Source of the DNA: Prinia subflava
Taxonomy: Eukaryota > Chordata > Aves > Passeriformes > Cisticolidae
DNA: 64,000 nucleotides
Reading direction: 5' to 3'
NCBI RefSeq assembly: GCF_021018805.1
Contig: NC_086283.1
Location: 61,396,182-61,460,181 of the forward strand
The notes below the pieces were generated by a model. The model saw only the letters and a program-made list of their open reading frames with translations, had not been told where the DNA came from and searched no databases. Below, piece by piece: positions 13,521 through 24,229 of this stretch. How positions within the stretch are numbered: the first letter of the stretch is position 1; the number at the start of each line of letters is the position of its first letter. The position numbers and the translations under genes are program-made.

Positions 13521-15939
13521 TATGGCTCTGGGATCCGAGCTTTTTCTTTTTTAACCTCCAAATATGCTAATATTCACATATTCTTATCAATCCATGTAGA
13601 AAACATTTTACACAACCATGGTAGTTTTCAATTCTCATTTGCCCAGAGACTGAGCAAGGTGAAAAAATCATCCATCAGGCCGTAAGATACATTATCTCCT
13701 TCTAAAATATGATTTAGGCTGTCTATCAACCCCTGTATAAACCTTTCTAGAGAGTTTTAGTGTGAAAACCTTGAGCTTTACGATACAGCATTTATCACAT
13801 TTTCAGAATTAGGTCTCTGAAAATACAGGTGTATAGTTTAGGTCTATCATCTCTTCTCTTTCCTTTTTTCTTGTTTTGAGTTTTTCATGAACTCTAATAA
13901 TATTCAAGCTCCAAGAGAGTGAATATATCATGTTAGTCCAACAGAAGACCCCCATTTATTCTGAAGTAGTTCACTGAAAGTATTTGTGTGCTTGAAGATA
14001 TTATTTTCCTTGTATGTACACACCCTATACATTATTAAATATATTCCATTAAATATTTCTGCGTAAGTGATGGAACTTCACTAGAAGCATTTAACTTTCA
14101 TCAAGGAAAGAAGGGGAATTTATCTTTTGCCAACACTACACTAAAACAAACAAGATAAATATTAGTCAAGGAGAGGCAGTTCAATTCCACTTAATATAAG
14201 GTCTCCAGCTCTTTTTATCACAACTGCATGAGGAAAAGGCTGCAGCTGGTTTAGCAACATTCATATTAACTGTGAGAGACCTAAACAAAAACAACAACAA
14301 TAGGATGAATTCAAATATCATATTTTCATTGTTATTTTTCTGTAAATATTTCTTAAATTAACATCCTGTGAAGCACGTCAAAATCTACATCTGGTGTACA
14401 CAAATGTACAAAAAGGTTGTTAGAGATTTTTTTTTGCCTATGTTAGGAAAACAAATGAGGATTTACTACAACCACTAGAAACTAGAGCTTGTTTGGCTCC
14501 CTTCTGCTGTGGGTGGGTTCAAAAAACTACTTGATTGAAATTTATTTTTGTCCTTCACAGATTTTCACATAACCAACATATTATATAACAGAAACATTTA
14601 GTGAAATTAGACTAATGTTCTCTGGATTTCAAATAGATCCAATCATGAATGATGGAAACATTGCACAATAGATTTCATAACATAACACAAGGATCAAATT
14701 AAGTTATTAATTAACTTCGTTAGGCAGCATGTCTAAAGCTCCTTAAATACAGCAGATTTTTTATAATGAATAATTAATTTTTGGAACACACTGCCGCACT
14801 GCCACAGGACACTCTGGAAGCTGAAAGATTAATGCAATTCAAAATTAGATTAAATATTCTCATGGAATACAAATCTACCAGAGTCCTGGAAGTGGGAGAA
14901 TATGAACGAACACCTAAACCCATATTTTCAGAATTTGAGAACGTCTTGTGCAAACATAACTGTGCTCTCACAGCTTGATATTTGTGCTGAAAATCTTCAT
15001 TCATATCAAAAATTGCCTAGTGTTTTCCTTTCCATATTGGAAAAGACATAGTCTATATTCTGTCATTTAGGTGCTTCCTATACAACTCCATAATGTCCGT
15101 AACTTTGTATTTCTCATGTAATACACTATTAAATTTTTCATTCTCCTTTCAAAAGTCTCAAGATCAAGATTACTGTTTATAGTATACTTTCTAGCCAACC
15201 ACTTATTCTTTTTTTACCTATAGAAATTTTATAGAGGTCTATTTTAAATTGCAATAACTTTATTATTTTAAATGACAAATTGTTTTTAATTACAGTGGGG
15301 ATTTATTTGTCTTACTTTTAGATGGGAAAACATATTTTAAAAATGAAGTTAAAATGAAAGAAGAATAAAATAAATGCCTGAGGACTTTTTTCATGTCTAA
15401 CACATGTCCTAAGCAGATATCTCTGATGGTCTCCCCAAACCTCCTTGACAGTTTCTGTCCCACCACATACCAAACCAGAAAATATCAGAAAGAAGAAACT
15501 TTCAAAGAAGCCAGTGTCAGTGACCCAGAGACTTAATCAGGTTGTTGAAGATGGCCCACTGAATATCCACGGCCAGGTGGTTGTCCATGTGCTCCCACCA
15601 TGGTGCTGTGTGTCTCACCATCCTTTCCTCTAACCCTGAGCTCGAGCTCTCACATCTAGTTTCCTATCCCATGGACAAGCCCTTGACAGCTTAGCTCCTC
15701 CATCTACAAACAACTCCATCTTCCTCTTCCACCCTACCCACTGATACTGAAAAGGTTTTGCACAACTGCTGTGCTCCCTAGTTTTGCAAGCTGTCTCACC
15801 ATGTCCCAATTTTTGCAACAGCTCCCCTGTCTCTATCTTCTAAGGGTCTTGATGAATTTGAAATCAGATCAGGAAGCAAGCATTGATTTCTTGGACAGGT
15901 TTGAGCCTTCCCTTTTTTGGTTTTGTTTTTGTTTTTGAG
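13521..15939. other. AT-rich host DNA up to the ERV1 insertion
   Basis: This is mostly AT-rich unique sequence, becoming more GC-rich from about 15440. The last 35 bases are T/G-rich (gttttt units) and form the insertion target of ERV1. No gene was recognised, including in the 62-codon frames near 15450-15820. Confidence 0.5.
14765..14990 (+). mobile_element. Possible ancient CR1-like tail
   Basis: The wording 'ggaacacactgcc', 'ggacactctggaagctgaaa', 'caattcaaaattagattaaa' and 'tcatggaatacaaatctacc' follows the pattern of an old amniote CR1 3' untranslated region. It is strongly diverged, and I am not certain it is more than a resemblance. Confidence 0.4.
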
Positions 15940-15945
15940 GGTTTT
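15940..15945. repeat. Target site duplication, left (GGTTTT)
   Basis: GGTTTT abuts the TG of the 5' LTR and is repeated directly after the CA of the 3' LTR. Six bases is usual for class II ERVs. The flank is itself a GTTTT-type simple repeat, so an identical hexamer is weaker evidence than normal. Confidence 0.8.
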
Positions 15946-16259
15946 TGTGGTGGTGTATGTTTTTGAATTTGCTGTTTTATGTAAAAGTTTGGTTATCTGT
16001 AAAAATCTAGTTCTGTGTACCCGCACCCCCCCTAATTAATATTCCTTTGTTCCTCTCCTTCTCCCTCACAAGGGGTATTTTTAGACCGCACCTGTGTTTG
16101 TCAGTTAATTGTCAAGCATTTTTCCCACCTTTAGTTTTCCCCTCCCAGTTCTCTTTAATTGGTCCAAAGTGCCTTTCCCCTCCCCGTTCTCCCCAGAGAT
16201 TGTGATCCGTTGGCTGGAGGCGGCCAACCCCACCCCTTTCTCCTCCCCTTTTGCTCCCC

Positions 16260-16265
16260 TTAAAA
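16260..16265 (+). promoter_or_regulatory. TATA-like element of ERV1 5' LTR
   Basis: TTAAAA sits between a C-rich U3 and the presumed start about 25-30 bp downstream, well before the poly(A) signal. It drives the provirus if active. No activity can be read from sequence alone. Confidence 0.6.
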
Positions 16266-16315
16266 CCCTGTGTCAGAACTGAATCTGGGTCCAGAACTGG
16301 GCTCAGAGTTGAGCT

Positions 16316-16321
16316 AATAAA
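16316..16321 (+). terminator. Poly(A) signal in ERV1 5' LTR
   Basis: AATAAA lies in GCTAATAAACTC, identical to the copy in the 3' LTR. In the 5' LTR it is normally bypassed. Confidence 0.8.
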
Positions 16322-16533
16322 CTCTCTCTGCTGCACCGTTGCTGGATCCTCCTTTCCTTCCTCTGCCTTGCCGCTCCTACATCTTCTCTCAAGCCCTTTC
16401 GGGGTCACAGAACCCACAGGAGTCAGTCCTGCCTGTGCTGCTCGCAGACTGACCCTGGACTGCGCCTTGTCCCAGTGTCTGGACTAGCTCAGGGTGAGAG
16501 CCAGTGGCTTTGAGAGACACTGCGGCAAGCGTC

Positions 16534-16550
16534 TGGTGCCCAGTGTGGGG
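16534..16550 (+). other. ERV1 primer binding site, tRNA-Lys-like
   Basis: TGGTGCCCAGTGTGGGG differs from the tRNA-Lys(CUU) complement at about three positions, all C/T or A/G changes. It lies 6 nt after the LTR, slightly further than the usual 2-3. A lysine primer fits the betaretrovirus-like gag-pol. Confidence 0.65.
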
Positions 16551-17146
16551 CCCTGAAAGGGGCTTTTGTCTTTGGAAAAGACCCCACGGACGGAGTTAGT
16601 GAGGTTCGGAATAGGGGCCGACCTTGTGGAGAGAATTCCTGGACATCACCCCGCCTGGGGTGCGAGCTGCCTCTCCGGAGGAGGTGCTCCCCGAGGAGGG
16701 GAAGGTAGCGCTCTGTACTACACTCTACAGGACGTCTTCCCCCGGCAGAGGAATCCCCAAAGACCAGCCTTTTGCACCCACGCCAGGGTTGGTAAGTACG
16801 AACCCCCTTTGACTGCGAGGTGGGTTTTTGGTGTCATCTTTGCAGTTCCGTGTGGGCGAAGCCCCTGGTCTGTGGTCGCGTGGCCCTGGGTGGTGGGTTT
16901 TGAGGGTCATCTTCCCGGTTGTGGAATCTCTGGCGTTTTGAGTTCCTTTATTTGCTGTCAGTTTTGTGTTGTGCGACCCGAGGTGGTTTTCAGGTCCGAA
17001 GTCAGTGTCACGCCCCAGTGGTTTTGTGGTTGGTAGTGAGTGTGTTTTTGTTTGCTGGATTTTAAGCGCGTGACAGTTTAATTTTCCTTTGTGATCTTTA
17101 GTTCAGTCTGGTCTTTGGAGTTTGCGAAATTTACTAACTTAAGAGA
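16551..17146 (+). other. ERV1 leader with major splice donor
   Basis: This is the untranslated leader between the primer site and gag. A strong donor, G|GTAAGTA, occurs with GT at 16792-16793. It would splice to the acceptor before env at 22765. The region probably also holds the packaging signal, but I cannot identify it. A 156-codon open frame (16566-17036) looks incidental. Confidence 0.65.
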
Positions 17147-19130
17147 ATGGGTGCGTCTCTGAGCTCCACACAGAAAGGAGTCTATTATGTTTGTGTTATG
17201 ATGTTAGAAGTTGACAAAGTTCAGTTCTCTAAGAGTTGTTTAAAAAGATTAATTAGGTGGCTTTTCTTGCACTTTCCTAATATCTCAGAAGTAATAGTTC
17301 GCAGCTCCCGGTTTTGGGAGGCTGCAGAAAATAAATTGATTCTATTGGGAAATTCAAAAGAAAAAGAGGCACAAAAATTTATGTTCCTGATTTCACAGCT
17401 AAAATCTCTCACAAAAAGCAAAAGGTGCAAGAAAATCCACGCAATAGGCGATCTACCCCAGTTCCCCCACACCCTAGTACCAGTCCCTCTGCTCCTAAAA
17501 AAGGAATTTTGAAGAAAGCAGCAACCCAGAGGGTTGCCAGCCCAGGCTTTCTACAAAATTCCCGGTCCCCCAGCCTCAGAAGTCTTGGCCAAACTGCTGG
17601 GGATTCCTTGAGTCGCCCTGGCCAGGTGGCTCGAGGATCCTACCTTTCCCCATCTTCCCCTAAAGTTAAGCCCAAAGTTAAGTTTGATTTGAGTGAGTCA
17701 CAGGCTCCACAAAATGGCGCCTGTGATCCGCAAGATGGTGGCAGTCAGTTTTCATGGTCAACATCTTCTTCCCAGAATCCTTTTTCTCCTACCCCCCTCC
17801 CCTTCATTCCAACCCCTTCCTTCCCCCTGCCCTTCACTATCCACCCAACCCTTTCCTTTCCCCAACTCCTCCCATAACCCCTCCCCTACTCCGAAAATTC
17901 TCACCCTCTCGTCCCGCCCGTACTCCTCCCACAACTCCTCCTACCACTCCTCCCACCTCCTGGCAATCCCCTCCCACTCATCCCACCTCAACTCCTCCCA
18001 CTACCCCTCCCATTTCCCACAGGGCTCTACCCCATACTCGCCCCGCCCATCAATCCGCCTCTAGGGCGGAGCTGGCTGCATCTCCCCGCCCCGGAAGGAG
18101 GCCATCTTGGCAGCAAAATTCCCATGCTCTCTCTTCCGGTTCCCACGCTTCGGAACCGGAAGACAGTAGCGATGGGAATGAGGAAGTAGATCTCTCTGCA
18201 GCGCCAGTCACCTACAGAAAGACCCGAGGCGGTGACATTCTAAAAGCTAATTGGCACCCTTTCTCCCAAAACATAATTAGAGAGCTATGTAAGGCGCACA
18301 AAGAGTTTGGCAGAGAGAGTCAATACTTCCATGGCCTCCTAACAGCAGATTTAGCAGGAGTCACCGTGATCCCCGCAGATTTGAGACAGCTTTTTGCTTG
18401 CTTGATGAACGGTACAGAATTCACCCTCTGGGAAGCCACCTTCAAGCAAGCACTGCGGGAGGCCATTCCAACTTTACCATTCCCAGCGATTGATGAGCAG
18501 GGGAACCCCCTCTCTGTTGAACTGCTCAGTGGAGAAGGCTCTTTTAGTTCCCCTGATTCACAAACTCTTTTGATTCCTCCCTCTGTTCTTCCCATCATCA
18601 AGGACATTGATTGCAAGGCTTTTTTCACATTGCAGCCACACACACCTCTACCACCCTTTACTACAATAAAACAGGAACAATCTGAGCCGTTTGTGGACTT
18701 TGTTGAAAAACTTTCTAGGGCGCTTGAAGTGCAAGTACCAGATGAGAGTGCGCGAGGAAAGATCAGAGATAATCTTGATTTTGTCAACGCTAATAATCTT
18801 TGTAAACAAGCAATTCTGAGTCTTCCCTTAGATCCTCCGCGCACTCTTCAAGCGATGTTACAGGTCTGTCAGATGAAAGTCCCATTCCTCGCCCGCCAAA
18901 ATCCACCTGTTCCTGTTCAACCTACAACCCCAGCGAGGATCGTGCGTGTGGCAGAACATTCCAATCAGCATTCTCAATCCCAAAACCATCCTGTTCGCCA
19001 CGGATGCTGTTTTTTCTGCAAGGAAGAAGGCCATTTCGCACATGAATGCCTGAAAAAGCCAAAGGGAAGGAGGAATCACTTCACACCACTGGGAACTCCC
19101 CAGCCTTCCCACAGCGAGCAAAAAAACTAA
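17147..19130 (+). pseudogene. gag: ERV1 gag (matrix, capsid, nucleocapsid), two frameshifts
   Basis: The ATG at 17147 starts MGASLSS, with glycine at position 2 as for myristoylation. The matrix part runs in one frame to 17512. Before that (about 17330-17425) reading must move to a second frame (17425-17877, a Pro/Ser-rich linker). It then moves within a C-rich stretch near 17780-17870 to a third frame, which runs open to the TAA at 19128. That last frame holds a Pro/Thr-rich linker and capsid. It has a major-homology-like segment (QSEPFVDFVEKLSRAL) and one zinc knuckle, C-x2-C-x4-H-x4-C (CFFCKEEGHFAHEC). Most betaretroviral Gags have two knuckles; I see only one. Gag would form the particle core. 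Both shifts lie in low-complexity or A/C-rich DNA, so a base-count error is possible for them. Confidence 0.92.
19121..19127 (+). promoter_or_regulatory. -1 ribosomal frameshift site, gag to pro
   Basis: The heptamer A AAA AAC lies in the gag frame, with its AAC codon immediately before the TAA stop. This is the classic slip site used between gag and pro in betaretroviruses. The next frame (-1) is open through the pro region up to a TGA at 19340. A G-rich stretch follows directly and could take part in a downstream structure. Confidence 0.88.
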
Positions 19131-19960
19131 AGGGGGAGCGCAGGTCCACCCGGCGTGATGACCCTAACAGGGTGGACCAGGAGGGGGGAGATGCTTTTGG
19201 GGGTCGTTGGAACAGAACCAAAATACCGGACTGGACATTTTTAGACCCAGCTTGGGACTTAACTGAACCTGTTTTGACTACTACCTCTCTCTATGAACCT
19301 TTTAGGTTGCATCTTACCAGGAGCTTACACCTACGGGATTGAGCTTGGCATCCAGTTACCCTCAACCCGAAGGAGCTGAAAGACTGGCCACTGGCAAGAG
19401 AAGGTAAGTTCATCGTCATCGGTGATTGTAAACATACTCCGCAAGAGATTGAGGTTCTTCCACGGACACTTTATAACAATCCCAGGGCCCTCATGATCTG
19501 GCTGCCCACTACTCATCCCCCAACATTTGTCCCTAAAGGACAGATTGTTGCACAGGCTCTTCCCTATGGGGACCCAGACCATTACACTTTCTCTGTGAGT
19601 ACTGTGCACCGTATCACCACTCAGAAGCCTATCATCATGTGTAAAATGACATTAGGGGATGAGTCAGTTAACAAACCATTGCTTTTTGACACAGGGGCAG
19701 ATGTGACGATCGTCCCTACTAGGGACTGGCCGTCACATTGGGCCCTGGAGGACGTGCCTGCGAACATCCACGGTGTAGGTGGGTTTCAATCGGCAAAACA
19801 ATCAAAAGGCGTGGTAAAATTTGAGGGACCAAAAGGACAATTGGCTTTTACTCGTCCTTTTGTTTTGAATTACCAGCGGCCCCTGCTTGGGAGAGATCTC
19901 ATGTCTCAGTGGGGAGTCACAATTAGTATTCCAGACCCCCACAGGATTGTTTTTCAATAG
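19121..19960 (+). pseudogene. pro: ERV1 pro (aspartic protease), one internal TGA
   Basis: Read in the -1 frame after the slip site. The aspartic protease active site is intact (LLFDTGADVTIV, codons near 19680). The C-terminal GRDL motif is also present (LLGRDLMSQWGV). The roughly 120 codons upstream of the protease have no firm domain. FVPKGQIVAQALP near 19530 faintly resembles the end of a retroviral dUTPase, which precedes protease in betaretroviruses, but this is weak. A TGA at 19340-19342 interrupts that upstream part, and the rest to the TAG at 19958 is open. No G-patch tail is visible. Confidence 0.88.
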
Positions 19961-20904
19961 CAGTCACTGAGAAGCGCCCAGCCCTGAAGCTGAATTGGAA
20001 AACGGATGAACCAGTATGGGTCGAGCAGTGGCCGCTGTCAAAAGAGAAATTGAAGGCGCTTGAAGAGCTCGTGGAGGAGCAGTTACAAAAAGGACATATA
20101 GTAGAGACCAATTCTCCGTGGAACTCGCCAGTTTTTGTCATTCGTAAGAGTGACAAGAAATGATGGTGCCTCCTCCACGACCTCAGACAAATTAACAATG
20201 TTATAGAAGACATGGGGTCCCTACACCCAGGAATGCTGTCCCCCACCATGCTGCCCCAAAATTGGAATCTGGCCGTTATTGACCTTAAAGATTGCTTTTT
20301 TCAAATTCCACTATACCCGGACGATGCACCACGTTTTGCCTTCTCAGTTCCCTCCATCAACCGAGCAGCCCCAAGGAAGAGATATCACTGGAGAGTGCTC
20401 CCCCAGGGGATAAAGAACTCTCCAGTGATGTGTCAGCATTTTGTCTCTTCCTTGCTGTCCCCTGTGCGCGCAGCCGCGGAGGGGGTTGTCATCCATCATT
20501 ACATGGATGACATCCTCGTTTGCGCGCTGACAGACGATGAACTATCACGAACGCTTGACCTGGTAACGAGTTTGTTAGTTGCTGCAGGGTTCGAGCTGCA
20601 AGAAGACAAGATTCAAAAGATGCCACCTTGGAAGTACCTGGGCCTGGAAATTGGAAAGAGGACCATTGTGCCTCAAAAATTGGACATTCGGACTAACGTC
20701 CGCACCCTTGCCGATGCCCATCAGCTCTGTGGTGCTTTGAACTGGGTAAGGCCCTGGCTAGGTCTGACCACCGAAGATCTAGCACCCCTTTTCAATTTAT
20801 TGAAAGGGGGAGAGGAGCTTAGTTCTCCTAGGGTACTTATGGCAGAGGCAAAAACAGCATTGGAGAAAGTCCAAGAGGTAATGTCGTCAAGCACACAGGT
20901 GTGA
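19951..20904 (+). pseudogene. pol: ERV1 pol, reverse transcriptase part, with stop codons
   Basis: The frame is -1 relative to pro. It starts near the run of five T at 19950-19954 just before the pro stop, though I see no canonical slip heptamer there. Reverse transcriptase motifs are in order: SPWNSPVFVI, LLHDLRQIN, VIDLKDCFFQIPL (first catalytic Asp), LPQGIKNSP, and HHYMDDILV with YMDD at 20500-20511. A TGA at 20161-20163 replaces a codon just before the tryptophan of the conserved W-R-L-L block. The following TGC (Cys for the usual Arg) would also fit CpG decay. A second TGA is at 20902-20904. The catalytic residues are kept but the protein is truncated. Confidence 0.93.
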
Positions 20905-20932
20905 TCCCAAGCTACCCTTCAGATTCATCATA

Positions 20933-22741
20933 ATGGGTAAGCTGCCACATCTTTATGGGATCATTTTTCAATGGGACACACATGCAGATACACCACATGA
21001 CACCAAGGGCCAAGGCAGAGGAGATCCTCTTCTTATTATAGAGTGGGTCTTTCTCAGCCACTACCGGCCCAAGAGGATGACACAGCCGCAGGAGCTCATG
21101 GCTGAGCTGCTCCGCAAAGCGAGAACGCGGATGCGAGATCTGGCCGGTTGTGACTTGGAATACATTCACATACCGATTAGTTTATCAACGGGCCAAATAA
21201 CCAAACCCATGTTAGAACACCTGCTTCAAGAAAATGAAGCATTGCAATTTGCTCTAGATTCCTTTACGGGACAAATTTCAATTCATCGGCCGGCCCACAA
21301 ATTGTTTAATTCGGAAGTGACTTTTAGATTGGCATTAAAAGGCGTCCGGAGCAAGAGACCCCTTGATGCTTTGACCGTTTTTACTGACGCGTCCAGGGCT
21401 TCTCACAAGTCAGTAATGACTTGGGAGGATCCCAAAACTCAGCAGTGGGATGGAGATAATGAAATTGTTGAGGGTTCTCCTCAAATCGCCGAGTTGGCCG
21501 CTGTCGTCAGAGCGTTCGAGAGGTTCCCCGGACCCTTCAATTTAGTAACCGACTCCGTGTATGTTGTGGGGGTGGTATCTAGAGCTGATCAGGCCGTTCT
21601 GCAACAGGTGTCTAACACAGCTCTATATGAGCAGCTCTTGAAGCTAGTTAAGCTTGTATCCCACCAAGAGCACCCATTTTATGTGATGCATACAAGGTCG
21701 CATACTGATTTGCCTGGGTTCATTGTCGAGGGAAACAAAAGGGCTGATGCCCTTGCTGCCCCAGTGGCAATGGCCCCCTTGCCTGATGTTTTTGAGCAGG
21801 CAAAGCTCAGCCATCAGTTGTTCCACCAGAATGCGCCTAGTCTTGCTCAACGCTTTCATCTCACATGACAGCAGGCTAAGGCGACTGTCAGCTCGTGTCC
21901 ATCCTGGCAGTCCCACGCAGTGCCGACATTGCATGCCGGAGTCAACCCCAGGGGGTTGGAAAGTTGCGAGCTCTGGCAAATGGACGTCACCCACATTACA
22001 TCCTTTGGGAAGCTGAAATACGTTAATGTGTCAGTGGATACTTTCTCCGGTGCTGTCTATGCCTCTGCGCACGCAGGGGAGAAAGCCCATCACGTCACCC
22101 AGCATTTGATTCAGGCTTTCTCATTCATGGGCATCCCCAAGGGGATCAAAACGGATAACGGCCCTGCGTATAAATCCAAGGAGCTTGCAGATTTCCTGCA
22201 GCAAGGGGGAGTGGAACATAAGACAGGCATCCCCCACTCCCCCACAGGCCAAGCGATCGTGGAAAGGACCCACCAAAACATCAAATGGGTTCTCCAGCAG
22301 CAACAGCAAGTGCTAAAAATTGAGACGCCTTCTGTCAGATTGGCCAGAGCCTTGTACGTCATCAATTTCCTAAATTGCTCCTTTGAGAATCCCAATCTGG
22401 CCATTGTTAGGCATTTCCAATGCAATACTGATTGGAAGGTTGAACGCCATCCGCCCGTCCTGGTAAGATCCCCAGAATCCGGTAAGGTTGAGGGTCCCTT
22501 TGCCCTGGTGACGTGGGGACGTGGGTACGCCTGTGTCCTCACTGATGAGGGGTTAAAGTGGATCCCAGCCAAATGGGTGAAGCCATATGTTCAAAAGAAA
22601 AGAGAGAGGGAAGGGAAAGTCCCCCAGGTGGCTTTGGCGGCGCTGCGCCGCCGAAGAAAGTGTTCCAAAATATCCCCAATTGAGACTCTCTGGGAATGGG
22701 AAAATGACTCCCCCTCAGCCTGTTTCTATGAAACCTTATGA
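20933..22741 (+). pseudogene. pol: ERV1 pol, RNase H and integrase part, one TGA
   Basis: This continues pol one frame on. The single-base shift falls near GGG at 20935-20938. RNase H keeps all four acidic residues: VFTDAS, QIAELAA, VTDSVYV and KRADALA. Integrase follows, with an N-terminal zinc domain that has H-x3-H (LSHQLFHQ) but CPSW where C-x2-C is expected, so the fourth zinc ligand is lost. TGA at 21866-21868 splits the frame right after FHLT, and the same frame reopens. The catalytic core is D (QMDVTHI), D (KTDNGPAY) and E (AIVERTHQ), with exactly 35 residues between the second D and E. A basic C-terminal tail ends at 22741. Integrase would insert viral DNA. The broken frame makes this copy inactive. 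Confidence 0.94.
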
Positions 22742-22745
22742 CTTG

Positions 22746-22766
22746 TGTTTTTGTTTGTTTTACAGG
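22746..22766 (+). promoter_or_regulatory. ERV1 env splice acceptor
   Basis: A T-rich tract ends in TTTTACAG|GT, with AG at 22764-22765, 22 bases before the env ATG. It pairs naturally with the donor at 16792. Confidence 0.75.
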
Positions 22767-22787
22767 TCCTACCCACCCTGATTGAGC

Positions 22788-24210
22788 ATGCAGACCCTCT
22801 ACTTCGCCATCATAGTCGCCAGCCTCCTAGTCACCAGTCAGGCCTGGATCGTGCCGCAACCCGCAGCAAATGTGTTGACCACTTTAGCGCAGTCATTAGG
22901 CCAAGATCATATCTGCCTAAACTAGGCCAGTGCCTCAGACCCGATCTCTTCTTGCCTTGTGGGGATCCCCACAAAAAGACATGCCTGAGAGATTAATTCA
23001 TTATGCTAGACGCTTGAGTAAGATCCCCTGTGTCAATCCCTTTATTAGCTGGAGAAACTTTTTGTTCAGTTTGGAAAATATGAAAGATGAAACCCAGGAG
23101 CTGGAACTTCTTGGATCAGCCAAAGCTCCAGCCTGCATTCATATTACTAATTTGGCCAATGCCCTTAATTACCGAACAAAGCATGTTGTCCAACCCAATA
23201 CGCTGTATCATGCAAATTCATGGTGTAAAAGAATGGCTAAAGGAGCACTTCCCCCTCAAGTATACAATCACCCCAAGAAATTACCCAAAGGAGTTTTTTT
23301 AATTTGTGGAACCCATACTTGGGCAGGCATCCCCTCCCATCTTTCAGGAGGTCCGTGCACCTTAGGGAAACTGGGACTGTTTACACCCAACAAAACTCAA
23401 ATAATGGATTGGAAACAAAGGAAAAATGGTGCACAAAAATCGGCTATTTCAAAAAGAGATTTAAAAAATTTGGATTCGAACTGCGATTCAGAAATTATAC
23501 AGTGGAGTAAATCAAAAGGAGTCGCAGTCACTGTATTTGCCCCCTGGGTTTCAATTGCGAAGAACATGGGGGAATTGGCTCACTTGGAATGCTGGGTAGC
23601 TAAACAGTCAAAAATGACTTCCAGTGCCCTATTTAACCTTCTGCAAGACGGGGAACTAACGAGGCAAGCCACCCTCCAAAATCGGGCGGCCATAGACTAC
23701 CTCCTGCTCCTCCATGGGCATACCTGTGAGGAGTTTGAGGGTCTATGTTATTTTAACCTTTCGACTCGGGCTGAGGACATGAAACAGATCTTGCGACAGA
23801 TGCAAGACATGGTTGGGCAGATAAAAAGAGAGACATTGGACTGGTTGAGCAACATCTTTAATGGCTGGGGACTCTCTGGGTGTGTAGGATCTATCCTGAG
23901 AACTATTTTGTTAATTGTGTTTATTATCTTAATTGTCCTAGTGGCCTTCGGACTGATTAAAAAGATGCTTTTTAAGTTAGTTTCTATGGCCACCTCTCCC
24001 CCCTCTCCGGAAGTGAATCATACAGGGGTGTTGGCTGATCCTGAAGAGATGGATTTAGAAGGCTCCGAAGAGGATTTGGAAGATTATGAAGAGCCAGAGG
24101 GCCCATGTCGTTTGCCCCATGATCAGTGGCCGACCCAACAACAGTATTTTGCTGAGTGTTATCCGGAGTCCGAATATCTCCCTCATCCACTGCGATTTTT
24201 TTCATCTTAA
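22788..24210 (+). pseudogene. env: ERV1 env (surface + transmembrane), alpha/gamma-type TM
   Basis: I chose the ATG at 22788 because it follows the splice acceptor and encodes a signal peptide (hydrophobic AIIVASLLV, then TSQAW). A TAG at 22923-22925 and a frameshift near 22960-22980 break the surface part. From about 22972 the frame is open to TAA at 24208. The fusion region lies between two cysteines (SNCDSE and LECW), enclosing AVTVFAPWVSIAKN, like the internal fusion loop of alpharetroviruses. Then come the immunosuppressive-type segment (LQNRAAIDYLLL), C-x6-C followed by Tyr instead of a third Cys, a membrane anchor (LLIVFIILIVLVAFGL) and an acidic cytoplasmic tail of about 85 residues. 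No clear furin site is seen; the nearest basic run is SKRD. Confidence 0.92.
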
Positions 24211-24212
24211 TT

Positions 24213-24229
24213 AAAAGAAAAGGGGGAGA
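24213..24229 (+). other. ERV1 polypurine tract
   Basis: AAAAGAAAAGGGGGAGA lies directly before the TG of the 3' LTR. It would prime plus-strand DNA synthesis. Confidence 0.93.

Larger units (their letters stand above)
15946..16527 (+). repeat. ERV1 5' LTR (582 bp)
   Basis: The LTR runs from TGTGGTGGTG to CTGCGGCA, with TG...CA ends. It matches the 3' LTR at all but five bases plus one missing T in a C/T run. It holds a C/T-rich U3, a TTAAAA promoter element, AATAAA about 50 bp further on, and a U5 of roughly 200 bp. The CpG content is higher than in the flanks, consistent with youth. Confidence 0.97.

Noticed and set aside
16112..16417. 101-codon minus frame, repeated at 24439-24702
   Set aside because: It is antisense to the ERV1 LTRs; the copy is explained by the LTR duplication.
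16566..17036. 156-codon open frame in the ERV1 leader
   Set aside because: It lies between primer site and gag, contains the splice donor, and has no recognisable domain. Likely incidental.
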